Positions 17,586-26,135 are shown, numbered from the stretch's first letter. The stretch: DNA of 42,458 nucleotides from Paracoccaceae bacterium (GCA_028150825.1 JAOGIM010000014.1:1-42458); one strand, 5' to 3'. Notes: generated from the letters alone by a model not told the origin. Numbers and translations: made by a program.

Positions 17586-18679
17586 TGACAGGCAAATAAC
17601 CTATCCAACTGCCTTTGTTATGACATTAAGCGAGGGTAGGGAGGCTATCTTTCTGCCCTAATTTCGGAGGTGTATGGCGGACTTGGAGTGCCCTTATCAG
17701 CTTGGGCTGCGATCGTAGAGGAAATTCATCGCCCTGGATGCAACGCTGCGGCCTGTAAAGCGCAGATGGATCCAATGTTGACAGTTTTACAACATGGATC
17801 GCAAGAGCAAAAAACTGCATATCTTCCTGAAATTGCTAGTGGAGAACTGCGTCTTCAAGCATTCAATGTGACAGAGCCCACTAGTGGCGCTAAGACAACC
17901 TCTTTTAGGACAACTGGGCGAAGAAATAGCTATAAATTATAGTGAATGCACAAAAATCTGGATAAGTTGTGCCAAACATTCAGATCTTTTGTCATTATTG
18001 GTGCTTAAGATCCTCAAAGACCAAGTTGAAAAGTAGACAGACCGTTTGTCCATTTTTTTGGTCAATATGCGGGTGGTACGGGAGGGATTATGTAGTTTTC
18101 TCCTGATCAAGACAACGATGACAAACTCTACAACCAAGCTGTTTTTTGATTATATAGAAATATCTGTGTCTTGGCTTGTTGGTGAAGAGTGAAAAGGATT
18201 CCGCTACATTAATTGCGGCAGGCATGCGGAACGTCTTTTTATTACTGCAGAATGTATTAGTGACGCTAAGTTGTTTATTAAGACGCTAGATAGTTTATTA
18301 GAAAGACCTGCAATTGTGCAAGTAAAGGCCTTATTTTTAATTTACCTATTGGCCAAACCCAAGGCATTCAGTTTTCTGTTGCCAGAGCTTATTCTTAAAT
18401 GCGCACTGCTGAACTGATGGCTATGAGGGGACAAAACTTTATCAAGCTGTCAGCATATCGGGTGAAAAGGTAAACCTGGAAAAACTCTTGTCAACTGATG
18501 CCAGGTGAGCCCAGGCTGAGACTCGTGTGCAAACTCATGGTGGGTTTGGCTTTTCGGAAGAATATAACGTGGATTGGACTTAATGCTCAGCGCGCTTTTA
18601 TCAAGTTACGGCTATTTCCACCAACCTTGTCTTGCCATATGTTGCTGAATACTGTCCCAGAATTGCACGGTCCTATTAA
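17586..18679 (+). pseudogene. Decayed acyl-CoA dehydrogenase gene
   Basis: No single frame is open, but all three plus frames together trace an acyl-CoA dehydrogenase from end to end. Near the start I read DRQITYPTAFVMTLSEG, then after a frameshift VYGGLGVPLSAWAAIVEEIH, ASGELRLQAFNVTEPTSG (the substrate/FAD-binding region) and, after another shift, VNGQ-like and ERLFITAECISDAK segments. Later come remnants of the GRPIGQ-QGIQFPIARAY block, TQVQTHGGFGF-like sequence and a final TNLVLPYVAEYCPRIARSY. Many stops and several frameshifts interrupt it. The 5' boundary is approximate. It lies between cobQ and the sulfur operon without an obvious partner. Confidence 0.85.
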
Positions 18680-18718
18680 AACCCCAGCTCAAAATAACGC
18701 AGAACGTTTCATGTTCAG

Positions 18719-19132
18719 CTAAGGTTTGTAGTGGCTTTCTTGTTTTTCAATAGGATTTTCCGATGCGCTCCATTCACTGAAACCACCGTCAATATGACAG
18801 ACAGGATCAAGTCCCATGTCTTTGGCCGTTTGTGCGCTTAACGCAGATCTCCAGCCCGCAGCACAATAAAATACATATGTCTTGTCTTGATTGAAAACTT
18901 CTTTGTGATAAGGGCTTGCGGGATCAATCCAAAATTCAAGCATACCGCGTGGGCAAGAAAAAGCGCCCGGTATTTTTCCGCTGCGGTTGATTTCGCGAAT
19001 ATCTCTGAGGTCGACAAAGACATGATCTTCTTTGTCAAAAAGCTCTAAAGCATCCTCAACAGAGATCGTCATAACCTCGGCATTGGCATTTGCGAGTAGA
19101 GAGTTGACGCTTGTTGTAATGTTTTGTGCCAT
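18719..19132 (-). CDS. Single-domain rhodanese-like sulfurtransferase
   Basis: Rhodanese-fold protein of 137 aa. The catalytic cysteine is Cys90 in FYCAAGWRSALSA, a good CxxGxR active-site loop, and VFVDLRDIREINRSGKIPGA is the usual substrate-side strand and loop. CHIDGGFSEW near the C-terminus is also typical. There is no signal peptide. It is the last gene of the minus-strand operon headed by the methanethiol-oxidase homologue, 13 bases after the CoA-binding gene. A role in passing or detoxifying the sulfane sulfur or sulfide formed by that oxidase is a reasonable inference. The substrate is not shown by sequence. Confidence 0.9.
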   Translation of the reverse strand: MAQNITTSVNSLLANANAEVMTISVEDALELFDKEDHVFVDLRDIREINRSGKIPGAFSCPRGMLEFWIDPASPYHKEVFNQDKTYVFYCAAGWRSALSAQTAKDMGLDPVCHIDGGFSEWSASENPIEKQESHYKP

Positions 19133-19145
19133 TTTTTCTTACCTT

Positions 19146-19604
19146 TTAAATGGTTGGACGTAGCTTGGGTTTCCAAAATGGGCGAAACAATTCAATTTTT
19201 GGACAGCGGTTCATCACGACTTTCATGCCTGCATCCTCGGCTATTTTTGCCGCGTCGGGGTGTGTAACACCGATTTGGCCCCATAAAACTTTGGCCCCAA
19301 TATCCACCGCCTCAAGCGCGACGCTTGGAAGATCTTTGGCGCGTCGGAACACTTCCACCATATCGACGGGGCGATCTATCTCTGCAAGAGAGTTATAAAC
19401 TTTGATGCCTCTGATTTCTTCAACATCAGCACGGGGGTTGACCGGAATCATTTCAAAGCCTGTCTCGTGCAAGACCCTCAGAACACCGTAACTGAATTTG
19501 GTTTTATCAGGGCTCGCACCAACCATGGCAATTGTTTTCACTGATTTTAAGATACCTTGCAGGTATTCGTCTGAGTAAGGTTCATCATGGTTCATATAAG
19601 TCAT
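19146..19604 (-). CDS. CoA-binding (YccU-like, Rossmann) protein
   Basis: Small CoA-binding domain protein of 152 aa with the nucleotide-binding start VKTIAMVGASPDKTKFSYGV, followed by PVNPRADVEEIRGIKVYNSL, VDMVEVFRRAKDLP, LWGQIGVTHPDAAKIAEDAG and VVMNRCPKIE. This matches the succinyl-CoA-synthetase-like CoA-binding fold of the YccU group, whose function is not well known. It overlaps the ferredoxin stop by 4 bases (ATGA), so its product is probably needed with the ferredoxin and the oxidase. Whether it binds CoA, a thioester or a flavin/NAD cofactor cannot be told here. Confidence 0.88.
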   Translation of the reverse strand: MTYMNHDEPYSDEYLQGILKSVKTIAMVGASPDKTKFSYGVLRVLHETGFEMIPVNPRADVEEIRGIKVYNSLAEIDRPVDMVEVFRRAKDLPSVALEAVDIGAKVLWGQIGVTHPDAAKIAEDAGMKVVMNRCPKIELFRPFWKPKLRPTI

Positions 19605-19972
19605 GCTTTAGGCTCCAAAGGGATAGCAATGTCTGCTTTCAATTCATGGGGGGCAAGGGGGCTTAAGAAGGGGTTTCGATACAATTTGTTATGGCTTTCA
19701 ACGCCAATTTCAAAGGTACAATCCGTGACTGGGCGGGCAACGCATAAGATAACATAACCATCTTTAATTTGACGGTTGTTCAAAGCGACTTGGGCTTTTT
19801 GGTGAACTTCACCTTCGATAAGCTTTGCTGCACATGTGATGCACCCGCCATATTTACAACCATAGGGTAAATCCACGCCCTGTTCGATCAAACTGTTCAG
19901 CAAAGGTTTGCGATGATCCACCTCGTACTTTGCGCCGTCGCGATTGGCCAATGTGATAATATGCCTCGTCAT
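19601..19972 (-). CDS. [2Fe-2S] plant-type ferredoxin
   Basis: Ferredoxin of 123 aa with the plant-type ligand pattern Cys39-x4-Cys44-x2-Cys47 and Cys77 (CKYGGCITCAAKL and ILCVARP). A C-terminal tail of about 35 residues beyond the usual fold contains NKLYRNPFLSPL. There is no signal peptide, so it should be cytosolic. Its ATG overlaps the stop of the methanethiol-oxidase homologue (ATGA), which implies linked expression and suggests that it carries electrons to or from that enzyme. No ferredoxin reductase is nearby. Confidence 0.92.
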   Translation of the reverse strand: MTRHIITLANRDGAKYEVDHRKPLLNSLIEQGVDLPYGCKYGGCITCAAKLIEGEVHQKAQVALNNRQIKDGYVILCVARPVTDCTFEIGVESHNKLYRNPFLSPLAPHELKADIAIPLEPKA

Positions 19973-21318
19973 AGCCAGATGTCACTTGTGCAATCACCAC
20001 CGGGGTAACGTGCTTCATGACAGCGGCTTGGACCATTTGGCTCATTACCAAAATTCACTATAAAGTCGGGGTTCAAGGACATGCCACCATTTACTGGATC
20101 GCAGTCCATCATTACCATAACGCCGCCTTGTTCACGGATTTCAGGATAAAACTGGTTGTCCCAAGTTGAAAAGAGAGAGGTTGTGACATAAAGGCGTCGT
20201 CCGTCCAGACTGAGTTGAAACATCTGTGGACCACCAGCCATTTTTACACCATTAACTTCTGGAGCTTTGCCGAGCAGGCCGCCCATCCAAACCTGACCCG
20301 TCAGCACTGGGCTGTGGGGATTAGAAATATCATACTGACGCATATCGCCATGAAGCCAATTATTGAGATAAAGATATTTATCATCCATTGAGACGAGGAT
20401 GGCCGACATAACGCCAGGGATGGGTATGGGCCATTCAGGATGGGGCTCGTTTGCGACGTCAATTATTTTTTCCCATTCCCATTTACCTTCATCGTTCTTC
20501 CACCAGTGAATAACATTGGCACTAAGGGCGGCGCCGCAAAACCCATGCGTGCTGTTTGGGTCATGATGAAATTTGACTTCAAGTGGGACAAGGCCGTCTT
20601 CGCCGAGATAAATTGTTTCGACAGGAACTTTCTTTTCAAAATCCCAAAAATGAAGCTCGCGTCCATACTTTAAATGACCCACTTCTTCGAGATCAAATCC
20701 CGGCATGAACGTGTTAGGGGATGCCCATTCCGAGCTAACCATCACATTGTGACGGGGCTGATACCAAAAATCATAGCCAAATTTGATATCACCCATTGAA
20801 TTCTCCCAACGGCCTTCGATTTCAAAATCTTTACTAAGATGCAAATAGCCACCCGGAGCTTCGCCATGCGCGTCACCCAAAAACGAAATTATAATTTCTG
20901 AACCAAGGCAATGGACGGTATGGGGTCCGCTGAGGTTGGCCTTTAACTTAATTTCAGCGCCATCTATCACTTTGTGTAGGCGTGGTGCGCGCGGGTCTGT
21001 CGCAGTATCGACGACGTGGATATTGTTTGAGCGAACGCCCGGAAGCAATAGGTATTTACGCGACATGTTTGAGTCGTCATGGCAAGACGAACAGGCATTC
21101 CAACCCATGTGGTGTAATTCATCTCCTATTCCGGGCATTTCAAGTCTGTGAATAACGCGAGAATAGGTTGGGCTGTCAGGATCAGCGTCTACTGTAGCAA
21201 GATAGTCGGGCTTTTGGATGCCTGTGCCTGTGTAAATTGCAATAGTGTAGAGCAATTTTTCCCTTGGTGCCTTTATTGCCTGGGCAGGGGAAGCATATCC
21301 TGGTCCACAACATTCCAT
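19969..21318 (-). CDS. mtoX: Methanethiol oxidase / selenium-binding protein 56 (SBP56) homologue
   Basis: Strong match over the full 449 aa to the SBP56/SELENBP1 family, members of which oxidise methanethiol to formaldehyde, hydrogen peroxide and hydrogen sulfide. Conserved landmarks are CCGPGYASPAQAIKAPRE at the N-terminus, RLEMPGIGDELHHMGWNAC with His69/His70 and CSSC (Cys76, Cys79), GYDFWYQPRHNVM, LNNWLHGDMRQYDIS, GGPQMFQLSLDGRRLYVTTS and the C-terminal RYPGGDCTSDIWL. Unlike the periplasmic Hyphomicrobium enzyme, as I remember it, there is no signal peptide, so the protein looks cytosolic. A GGAAGGA ribosome binding site precedes the ATG. It heads an operon with ferredoxin, CoA-binding and rhodanese genes. 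SCO1 and MauG partner genes are absent. The substrate is inferred from the family. Confidence 0.92.
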   Translation of the reverse strand: MECCGPGYASPAQAIKAPREKLLYTIAIYTGTGIQKPDYLATVDADPDSPTYSRVIHRLEMPGIGDELHHMGWNACSSCHDDSNMSRKYLLLPGVRSNNIHVVDTATDPRAPRLHKVIDGAEIKLKANLSGPHTVHCLGSEIIISFLGDAHGEAPGGYLHLSKDFEIEGRWENSMGDIKFGYDFWYQPRHNVMVSSEWASPNTFMPGFDLEEVGHLKYGRELHFWDFEKKVPVETIYLGEDGLVPLEVKFHHDPNSTHGFCGAALSANVIHWWKNDEGKWEWEKIIDVANEPHPEWPIPIPGVMSAILVSMDDKYLYLNNWLHGDMRQYDISNPHSPVLTGQVWMGGLLGKAPEVNGVKMAGGPQMFQLSLDGRRLYVTTSLFSTWDNQFYPEIREQGGVMVMMDCDPVNGGMSLNPDFIVNFGNEPNGPSRCHEARYPGGDCTSDIWL

Positions 21319-21330
21319 CTAAATTCCTTC

Positions 21331-21345
21331 CATACGATTCGTATG
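21331..21345. promoter_or_regulatory. Perfect palindrome, candidate IclR-type operator
   Basis: CATACGA-T-TCGTATG is a 7-bp perfect inverted repeat with one central base. It lies 12 bases before the mtoX ATG and just downstream of the predicted transcription start. An IclR regulator gene starts about 60 bases away on the other strand. Position and symmetry fit a repressor site for the sulfur operon. Binding by the neighbouring IclR protein is inference. Confidence 0.55.
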
Positions 21346-21347
21346 TA

Positions 21348-21377
21348 TTGACATGTTTTCCATGATCTTATTACATA
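21348..21377 (+). promoter_or_regulatory. Candidate promoter of the iclR gene
   Basis: TTGACA (21348-21353) is followed after 18 bases by TACATA (21372-21377), leaving about 28 bases to the TTG start of the regulator. The -35 is perfect and the -10 is fair. It overlaps the opposing mtoX promoter, so the two may interfere. Confidence 0.45.
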
Positions 21378-21394
21378 AGACAAATGTCTGTAAA
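21365..21394 (-). promoter_or_regulatory. Candidate promoter of the mtoX operon
   Basis: On the minus strand TTTACA (21394-21389) and TAAGAT (21370-21365) are 18 bases apart. The start of transcription would be near 21358, which puts the 21331-21345 palindrome inside the early transcribed region, a common place for a repressor to block. Confidence 0.45.
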
Positions 21395-21405
21395 GTGAGC
21401 ACAAG

Positions 21406-22161
21406 TTGCACTTAGATCGCCTTATGATAATTCTTGAAGCTGTCGGTGCTGCTGGCCGGTCAGTCACACCACCGGAAGTCCAGCAAATGACAGGATTGCC
21501 ACGTCCAACCTGCTATAGATTGATTCAATCCATGCGGGAACAGAGATTGCTTGACGAACCCGAGCAAGGTCGCTTTCTGCTGGGTGAACGCATGGTGCGC
21601 CTTGCGTTAATGGGGCAGAGCGATGATGACGTTACACGGGCCGCTATTCCGACTTTGAAAGAGGCGGCTCATATCTTTGGTGAAGCAGTTTTTCTGTCGC
21701 GATACCGCAACAAAGGCGTTGAGATTATTCATGTAGAGGCTCCAAGAGACGCCAAACGTTCGTTTGTGCATCCGGGGCTTGGATTTCGTCCACTTCACGC
21801 CTGCTCCTGTTCCAAAGTCATTGCGGCTTTTGCTGATAACGATTTTCAAAAAGAAATCTTTAATACTCCAATGAAATCGTACACAGATTACACGAAACAA
21901 AAGCCTGATGCTTTGTCCAAAGAGTTTGAGGCGATCCGCCAAATTGGCTATGCTGAATGCGTCGAAGAGATTGAGGTTGGGGTATCCTCGGTCGCTGCGC
22001 CCATCCGACTTGGCAAAATAGGGGTTCTTTTTAGTATTGGTGCAACCGGCCCAATCCGGCGGTTCACACCGGAACGGCGTTCAGAAATTGGACTTGAGCT
22101 TTCACAAATGGCGCAGAGAGTGTCGCTTGCTTTGCAGGTGCATGGTCCTCTTAGTGCATAA
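21406..22161 (+). CDS. IclR-family transcriptional regulator
   Basis: IclR-type regulator of 251 aa. The N-terminal winged helix-turn-helix is RLMIILEAVGAAGRSVTPPE followed by GLPRPTCYRLIQSMREQRLL. The C-terminal effector-binding domain has FRPLHACSCSKVIAAF, IGYAECVEEIEVGVSSVAAP and VLFSIGATGPIRRFTPER. An in-frame stop (21391-21393) leaves TTG at 21406 or ATG at 21424 as starts. TTG keeps the usual DRLMIILE opening and is used here. It is divergent from the mtoX operon across an 87-base region with a perfect palindrome, and its likely job is to regulate that operon in response to a small acid or thiol-derived effector. Confidence 0.92.
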   Translation: MHLDRLMIILEAVGAAGRSVTPPEVQQMTGLPRPTCYRLIQSMREQRLLDEPEQGRFLLGERMVRLALMGQSDDDVTRAAIPTLKEAAHIFGEAVFLSRYRNKGVEIIHVEAPRDAKRSFVHPGLGFRPLHACSCSKVIAAFADNDFQKEIFNTPMKSYTDYTKQKPDALSKEFEAIRQIGYAECVEEIEVGVSSVAAPIRLGKIGVLFSIGATGPIRRFTPERRSEIGLELSQMAQRVSLALQVHGPLSA

Positions 22162-22192
22162 TGGAAGATACAAAGATTTTTGTGGGTCTGTT

Positions 22193-23050
22193 TTAAAGTC
22201 CCATACGCTCAGCAATGATTGCAATACGATTCATTTCCCTCAAAACCGGTTTTTCGATTAGTTTGCCATCAATCACTACAAGCCCTGTATCGGCCTCCTC
22301 GAATGTTTTAATAATATGGCGCGCTCGCTCTATATCTGCTTGCGCTGGTGTGAAAACTTCGTTCAAAGCGGCGATTTGTTTAGGATGAATTGATCCTTTT
22401 CCCGCAAAGCCAAGGTCTTTTGATTTTCGAGCTTCGAAAACCATTCCCTCGGGATCTTCGAGATCAAGGTAGGGAACGTCAATCACATCAAGACCTGCAC
22501 TGGCAGCTGCATGAGCAACGCTGGAACGCGCAAAAAGTAGCGGTTCCCAGGCATTTTTACACCCGAGCTCTGCCGCCATATCTACGCCACCAAAGAACAT
22601 AGCATCAATGCGTGGGGAACAATGCGCAATATCATATGCAGCTTCTAGCCCTGCATTGGTCTCGATAATCACATGCAAGCGAGTGGTATGTCCTCGCTCC
22701 GTCAACAACTGATCTAAGATGACAACTTCATCTGGAGTGCGGACTTTGGGCATCATTAGAGCTGGGGGGGGAGTGTCAGTTGCGAGGATAGCTTGAACAT
22801 CGGCAATTCCAAACCCCTCCCGCATAGAGTTGATGCGCACGATGCGTTCCACGCCGTCGTCTGCTTGTGGTTTCTCAAAGAGCGCCAAAGCACTTTTTCG
22901 GGCTGCGTCTTTATCTTTTGGGGCAATGCCATCTTCTAATTCGACACAGACAATATCAGTGCCTGAGGCCAGCGCCTTAGAAAACATTTCCGGCTTTAAA
23001 CCAGGCGTGAAAATAAAACTACGCCGCGGACGTTGGATGCGTTCTGACAT
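22193..23050 (-). CDS. HpcH/HpaI (CitE-like) CoA-ester lyase
   Basis: CitE-like protein of 285 aa with the TIM-barrel motifs of the malyl-CoA/citramalyl-CoA lyase group: RRSFIFTPG at the start, VCVELEDGIAPKDKDAAR (Glu38, Asp40), RINSMREGFG (Arg72), MMPKVRTPDEV, IIETNAGLE (Glu130), FFGGVDMAAELG (Asp157) and the C-terminal GKGSIHPKQI. Substrates of this family include malyl-CoA, beta-methylmalyl-CoA and citramalyl-CoA, or a malyl-CoA thioesterase role. Sequence reading cannot choose between these. It is convergent with iclR, 31 bases apart. Confidence 0.88.
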   Translation of the reverse strand: MSERIQRPRRSFIFTPGLKPEMFSKALASGTDIVCVELEDGIAPKDKDAARKSALALFEKPQADDGVERIVRINSMREGFGIADVQAILATDTPPPALMMPKVRTPDEVVILDQLLTERGHTTRLHVIIETNAGLEAAYDIAHCSPRIDAMFFGGVDMAAELGCKNAWEPLLFARSSVAHAAASAGLDVIDVPYLDLEDPEGMVFEARKSKDLGFAGKGSIHPKQIAALNEVFTPAQADIERARHIIKTFEEADTGLVVIDGKLIEKPVLREMNRIAIIAERMGL

Positions 23051-23292
23051 AAACTTGAGTACTTTTGATTATTTCACCAGCGGCGAGGACTGCCAATCTT
23101 TGAATGCATTGTGTTTAACCCTGAGGGTGTTGTCAACTAGTGTCACTGGTTTTCAGAGTATCCACTACATAAGCCATTGTTGCTCAGGTTAAGTGATCCA
23201 TATTAAGCGGCGAAATTATTTAGCCGTCTTGACTGATTAAATTTATATCAACATTTTGATAAATTGGTCGCAATATGAATGCCGCTTTTAAC

Positions 23293-24516
23293 TTAACGTC
23301 GGCCCAAAGCAAGCTTCTCTGCTTCTGGGCGCTGGCGTAGCAACAGCATGGCAATTGCGCCGATGAATGGGCCAGGAGCAAGGAGTAGAAATGCCCATTG
23401 CATGCTACCAAACCATTGTGCCGCAACAGGCACAAACCAAATCGCAATAACGGTTACTCCAAATCCTAAAGCCATCTGAAATGTAACCGCAGTGCCCACG
23501 AGATGAGGCTCTGACAACTCAGTGACGGCTGTTGAAAACTGGCCACTATCGGCAATGATTGTTATGCCCCAAATCAAAGCAACCAAAGTAAACAATAAAG
23601 GCGAGCTGTCGATTAGAAACCCAATCAAAACTGCACAAAGTCCTGATGTAATCATCAAAGCTGCTGTCGTGAGACATCTCCCGTAAATATCTGAAAAACG
23701 ACCTGCAAGAACACACCCTATTGCTCCTACCGATACTATGAAAAAGCTAAAATATTCTGGTGTGCCGAATGGAAAGACCTCAAAACTTTGAGCTGAAAAC
23801 TGCGCAAAGGTTAAGATCCAAGCCCACATCGCATAAAGTTCCCACATATGTCCGACATAGCCGATATTAATAAGAGTGAGGGGTCTGTTGCACACGACTT
23901 GAATAATCTGGTGAGGATTGAATCGCGTTCGTGCAAAGGCGAATGGTCCCTCGCAAATGCAAAATAGAAATATTAATCCAGCTAAAAATGTTACCAGAGA
24001 GCTAGTCCAAATTACAAGCACCCAATTTGTCTCTGTCGTCATCGCGCGCAATAAATGTGGAGTGGCAGAGCCGATCGTCAATGCACCTATGATGGTTCCC
24101 ATTGCGATACCACGGCCTGCTTGAAACCAAGTTGCAATAAGCTTAACAGCAGGAGGATAAACCCCCGATAAAGCGGCGCCTGTGATAAACCGCAAAGCAA
24201 TAATACCAACTGGGATGTTTGTCCAAATCAGCAAAAGGTTTGCTATTGCGGCGAGGGTGCAGGATAGGGCAATCAGCACTGTTAAAGACATGCTGTCAGA
24301 GAGATTCAAAAAGGCAAGGAACAGGGCCCCGATCACAAAGCCCAACTGAACGCCATTGGTTAACCATACCTCTTGATTCTTGCTAAGCTGAGCCTGATCG
24401 GAAATTTCTGGGAGGACCACAGTGGCGGAAAACCATGTACTCAGGGCACCAATGAGACAAATACTAATCAGGATTAATGTGCCAACTGGACTTTTTAAAT
24501 CCTGTTTTATTGTCAT
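23293..24516 (-). CDS. MFS transporter
   Basis: Membrane carrier of 407 aa with about twelve hydrophobic segments. The loop between TM2 and TM3 is atypical, but GRFSDIYGRCLTTAAL after TM8 matches the MFS A-type loop, and ALRFITGAALSGVYPPAVKL matches the TM4-TM5 region. It resembles the group annotated as nitrate/nitrite or cyanate-type MFS, but no substrate can be named. A 242-base gap separates it from the CitE-like gene downstream. The ATG at 24516 is followed by a short polar N-terminus, MTIKQDLKSPVG. Confidence 0.85.
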   Translation of the reverse strand: MTIKQDLKSPVGTLILISICLIGALSTWFSATVVLPEISDQAQLSKNQEVWLTNGVQLGFVIGALFLAFLNLSDSMSLTVLIALSCTLAAIANLLLIWTNIPVGIIALRFITGAALSGVYPPAVKLIATWFQAGRGIAMGTIIGALTIGSATPHLLRAMTTETNWVLVIWTSSLVTFLAGLIFLFCICEGPFAFARTRFNPHQIIQVVCNRPLTLINIGYVGHMWELYAMWAWILTFAQFSAQSFEVFPFGTPEYFSFFIVSVGAIGCVLAGRFSDIYGRCLTTAALMITSGLCAVLIGFLIDSSPLLFTLVALIWGITIIADSGQFSTAVTELSEPHLVGTAVTFQMALGFGVTVIAIWFVPVAAQWFGSMQWAFLLLAPGPFIGAIAMLLLRQRPEAEKLALGRR

Positions 24517-24917
24517 TAGATACCCCTAGCACAAGAACTCAAGTCTCTACCTTACTTTCTTGTGAAATTAAATGGGCAGGTTTTTTAATGACCACGACAC
24601 CGACTACAATACCCGGCTTAGGCATTTAAATTAAGGTATAAGTAGAAGGAAAAGTGGATTGAAGTTTTTAAGGTCCCAATTTGTTGAAGAGTAAGATCCA
24701 ATTGTCTTATCTGTGACTTGGTTTTTAGTTGAAAAGCCCGTGTGTTTAGTAATTTTCTCAATGAGTGGCGCAACAGTTTTTTTTGCCACTCAAAAGGCAT
24801 AACAAGCTTATTGCAAGGCTGTTAAAAAATGACAAAAGAAGTTGTTACGCAGAGCTGTATAGATCGAGTTTCCAATCTGATGGGGCAGGAAGTTTTCACG
24901 CTTAGCCCACAGAGTGT
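24517..24917. other. Gene-free stretch with one inverted repeat
   Basis: Between the MFS gene and the serine hydrolase I see no convincing gene. TGAGTGGC (24762-24769) and GCCACTCA (24785-24792) form an 8-bp perfect inverted repeat around a T-rich loop, which could be a terminator-like or regulatory hairpin. A plus-strand 30-codon frame starting MTKEVVTQSCIDRV may be chance or the end of a vanished gene. The promoter of the MFS gene is presumably in the first 100 bases. Confidence 0.4.
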
Positions 24918-26087
24918 TTAAGATTCTGCATAAAAAGCTGTAATCATATCATCGGCCAGCAGATAAGTACTTCCTATAAATTGTGTCATGATCACACCTG
25001 TGATTTGATTGTCTGGATCGACCCAAAAAAAAGTGCTGGCGGCTCCTGCCCAGCCAAATTCATTTAGGGTGGCATGTGGAAAGAGCGCTTTTGAGGTATC
25101 TATCATAACTCTTCCACTTAGGTTCCATCCGTAGCCCGGTAACGCAGAATCTCCAATGCGCAAGGGTAAATTCTGGTCTGGGACACGATTGCCGTGCATC
25201 ATCTCTAGGCTCGTGGGCGATAATAACACCTGATCGTCCAGAGTTTTGCCGGTCAAAAGCATCCGTGAAAAACGGCAGTAGTCTGAAATCGTCGAATAAA
25301 GGCCAAAGCCGCCACGTCTAAAGTCGTTGGATTGCGTCGGATGGCTTTGACTGGGGTCTTGTTCCTCAAGTTCATGTTCAAGTCGACGCAAAGGCGGCAG
25401 GTCGCTTAATGTTTGCTTTCCATAAAGCGTCATTAGCCGACCCAGTTGAACGTCGGTCAGACAAAAACTAGTTTCATTCATTTCTAAGGGATCAAATATA
25501 TATAACTTTAAAAGATCATCGATACGTCTGTTGGTTGCTCGCTCTAGAACATGGGCCAATACATCTGTCGCTACGCTGTAACGCCAATCATCGCCGGGAT
25601 GGAATGCCAAGGGAAGTTCGGATAAAACACTTATCATCTGGTCAAGATCTCGATGCCCGTCAGCCGTTATTTCATTTGCTCGATAATAGGCCGCAATTGG
25701 ACACCCGAGCAGGAAGTCATAAGAAAACCCCGCCTGATGCGTTAGCAAGTGTTGTAATGTAATAGGCGTTCTTGCCTTCTCCATTAAGCCGTTCGGAAAT
25801 AACACTTTCATATCTCTGAACTTTGGATTAAAGCGTTCCACTGAATCGTAAAGATGCAGTTTACCCCTCTCAATCAGCATCATGGCTAGCACAGAAATAA
25901 TAGGTTTAGTCATTGAATATATTCGGTAAATAGCTTGTTGTGGGATCTTTTTCTTCAGTTTGGCATTCGCGTAACCGCAGGCACCAGAGTTTAGGATTTT
26001 CCCCGCCTTTTCAATTTGCCACTCAATGCCACTGAATTTTGCATCGTTAACATATTGCTGAGCTACTTTATGGACTGCGTTGATCAT
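24918..26087 (-). CDS. Beta-lactamase-fold serine hydrolase
   Basis: Class C beta-lactamase/esterase family protein of 389 aa with catalytic Ser58 and Lys61 in YRIYSMTK and Tyr170 in WRYSVATD (the YxN-like motif, here YSV). It also has LQHLLTHQAGFSYD, a family hallmark, and the C-terminal FGWAGAASTFFWVDP. There is no signal peptide, so it should be cytosolic. Such proteins are usually esterases or lactonases rather than antibiotic-resistance enzymes. It lies 48 bases downstream of a haloalkane dehalogenase gene on the same strand. A paralogue stands at 34867-36108. Confidence 0.9.
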   Translation of the reverse strand: MINAVHKVAQQYVNDAKFSGIEWQIEKAGKILNSGACGYANAKLKKKIPQQAIYRIYSMTKPIISVLAMMLIERGKLHLYDSVERFNPKFRDMKVLFPNGLMEKARTPITLQHLLTHQAGFSYDFLLGCPIAAYYRANEITADGHRDLDQMISVLSELPLAFHPGDDWRYSVATDVLAHVLERATNRRIDDLLKLYIFDPLEMNETSFCLTDVQLGRLMTLYGKQTLSDLPPLRRLEHELEEQDPSQSHPTQSNDFRRGGFGLYSTISDYCRFSRMLLTGKTLDDQVLLSPTSLEMMHGNRVPDQNLPLRIGDSALPGYGWNLSGRVMIDTSKALFPHATLNEFGWAGAASTFFWVDPDNQITGVIMTQFIGSTYLLADDMITAFYAES

Positions 26088-26135
26088 ACTTAACCTTCTG
26101 ATTTTTTGCCTTTCGGTTTATTTATTATCCTTTAA

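Noticed and set aside
17670-17942. 90-residue open frame as a gene
   Set aside because: It is a piece of the decayed acyl-CoA dehydrogenase. The homology goes on in other frames before and after.
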